Source: Pseudomonas segetis (GTDB taxonomy: Bacteria; Pseudomonadota; Gammaproteobacteria; Pseudomonadales; Pseudomonadaceae). From it: a DNA stretch of 64,000 nt. Shown here in pieces: positions 63,009 to 64,000 of this stretch (within the stretch, counting starts at the first letter, position 1; every line of letters starts with the position of its first letter). The notes under the pieces were generated by a model. That model had not been told where the DNA came from. It searched no databases and saw only the letters and a list, made by a program, of their open reading frames with translations. The position numbers and the translations under genes are program-made. The stretch lies in assembly GCF_900188155.1 (NCBI RefSeq), contig NZ_FZOG01000001.1, positions 594,935 through 658,934 of the forward strand, read 5' to 3'.

Positions 63009-63905
63009 ATGAGTGAACGCAAAGCGCTGTTGATTTTGCATGGCAAGCAGGCAATGAACGAGGTGTTGCGCACTGCTGTCTACGCCAAGCGCGAGCAGGG
63101 CTGGGAGATTGCGGTGAGGGTGACCTGGGAAGCAGGTGATGCGCAACGCTTGGCCCGCGAAGCACTTGCCGAAGGCTACCCGACGCTGATCGCCGGTGGT
63201 GGCGATGGCACCCTGCGCGCGGTTGCAGAGGTGATTGCACTTTCTGACAGTGATGCCAGCCTGCTTTTACTGGGCCTGGGCACCGCCAACGACTTTGCCA
63301 CGGCCGCCAGTGTGCCGGTTGATCTGAGCGAGGCGCTTGATTTGCTCGACATCGAGCCTACTGCCATCGACCTGGGTGAAGTGAACGGGCAGTTGTTCCT
63401 GAACATGGCTACCGGCGGCTTTGGCACCAGCGTGACTACAAACACCCCGGAAGACTTGAAGAAGTTGCTCGGCGGTGCGGCCTATTTCCTCACCGGTTTG
63501 AGCCGCTTTGCGGAAGTCCACTCGGCGTTTGGTCGCTTCAAGGGGCCGGACTTCAGTTGGGAAGGCGAGTTTCTAGCGCTGGGCATTGGCAATGGCTCCC
63601 AAGCGGGTGGAGGCCATGTGTTGTGTCCGAAGGCGCGGATCGATGACGGTTTGCTCGATGTGTGCATAGTGCCTGCCGCGCCAGATGTGGTGGGTACCTT
63701 GGGGACTATGTTGTCAGGCTCGATGAATGGGGTCGAAAGCGTGTCCCAGATGACGCGTGTTGCCTGGCTTGAGGTAGAAGCGCCCGAGGGGCTTGACCTG
63801 AATCTTGATGGCGAGCCGATGAGCGCCACCAAACTGAGTTTCAAGGCCCGCGCCAAGGCGTTGCGTGTGCATTTGCCAGCCTATTCACCGTTATTGACGC
63901 ATTAA
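63009..63905 (+). CDS. yegS: lipid kinase YegS-like
   Basis: 298 residues of the diacylglycerol-kinase family. GGGDGTLRAVAEVIAL is the nucleotide-binding loop, LGLGTANDFA and NMATGGFGTSVTTNTPE follow, and the C-terminal domain has LDLNLDGEPM. It phosphorylates a membrane lipid such as phosphatidylglycerol. AAGGAGCGG precedes ATG 63009; the open frame to 62877 is unsupported. Bases 63906-64000 after it hold only a weak CTGCAT/TTGCAG stem and no gene. Confidence 0.92.
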   Translation: MSERKALLILHGKQAMNEVLRTAVYAKREQGWEIAVRVTWEAGDAQRLAREALAEGYPTLIAGGGDGTLRAVAEVIALSDSDASLLLLGLGTANDFATAASVPVDLSEALDLLDIEPTAIDLGEVNGQLFLNMATGGFGTSVTTNTPEDLKKLLGGAAYFLTGLSRFAEVHSAFGRFKGPDFSWEGEFLALGIGNGSQAGGGHVLCPKARIDDGLLDVCIVPAAPDVVGTLGTMLSGSMNGVESVSQMTRVAWLEVEAPEGLDLNLDGEPMSATKLSFKARAKALRVHLPAYSPLLTH

Positions 63906-64000
63906 AAACATGCCCTGCATCTGTAAATGTTGCAGTGCGGGGCGGCTGACCGCCTGATGAATTTTTCAGGGCGTGCTCCAGTTATGCAAAGGGCTGCCGA

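Overview
The window looks like ordinary core chromosome of a Pseudomonas species of the fluorescens/putida type. The evidence is gene content and order: fadH, nadK, pepN, a MoxR/Bat operon, the very large NAD-dependent glutamate dehydrogenase gdhB, pyrD, rmf, rlmKL, dacB, dGTPase, an OprD-type porin, mobA, moaB/moeA and an AraC regulator follow one another in an order that, from memory, parallels P. aeruginosa PAO1 from about PA3094 down to PA3027. I see no insertion sequence, prophage, integrase or CRISPR array. Base composition looks even, apart from AT-rich intergenic promoter regions. The species cannot be fixed from this sequence alone.

Layout. 1-2.6 kb: tRNA-Asp with terminator, a 28-codon acidic ORF, then an AraC regulator translationally coupled to a membrane-anchored nitrilase-fold protein that lacks the catalytic cysteine. 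2.8-9.2 kb: fadH with an NTF2-like protein, a coiled-coil protein with a Cys/His tail, a PLP enzyme of the ACC deaminase/D-cysteine desulfhydrase family and an MltB-type lytic transglycosylase. 9.3-17.2 kb: a DUF1853 protein, then nadK, metallophosphatase and rhomboid protease, YeaC, DUF2797 and pepN. 17.2-24.9 kb: a four-gene envelope cassette (DUF1302 outer-membrane barrel, DUF1329 periplasmic protein, Asp-box/YCF48 propeller, RND/MMPL inner-membrane pump) headed by a near-perfect sigma-54 promoter. This is the best candidate for an incompletely described system.

25-32.5 kb: a DUF2780 protein, then the leftward MoxR-DUF58-DUF4381-BatA-BatB/C-BatD operon. 33.2-45.7 kb: gdhB, an unrecognised protein, DUF2835, pyrD, rmf, rlmKL, dacB and yggL. 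45.8-53.7 kb, all leftward: a large sensory HD-GYP protein, a FUSC-type membrane protein, dGTPase, an EAL phosphodiesterase with a C-terminal sensor-like domain, and a YqjD/YqjE/YqjK-like trio. 54.0-64 kb: an orphan Amt ammonium channel, an OprD-type porin, a glutaredoxin-like protein, CheV, a YgdR-like lipoprotein, mobA divergent from moaB-moeA, a second AraC regulator, a pirin and YegS-type lipid kinase.

Three convergent gene junctions (24.9, 43.6 and 55.3 kb) carry unusually long, almost perfect inverted repeats that act as bidirectional terminators. Family names and functions are from recognition of sequence motifs; no database search was run.
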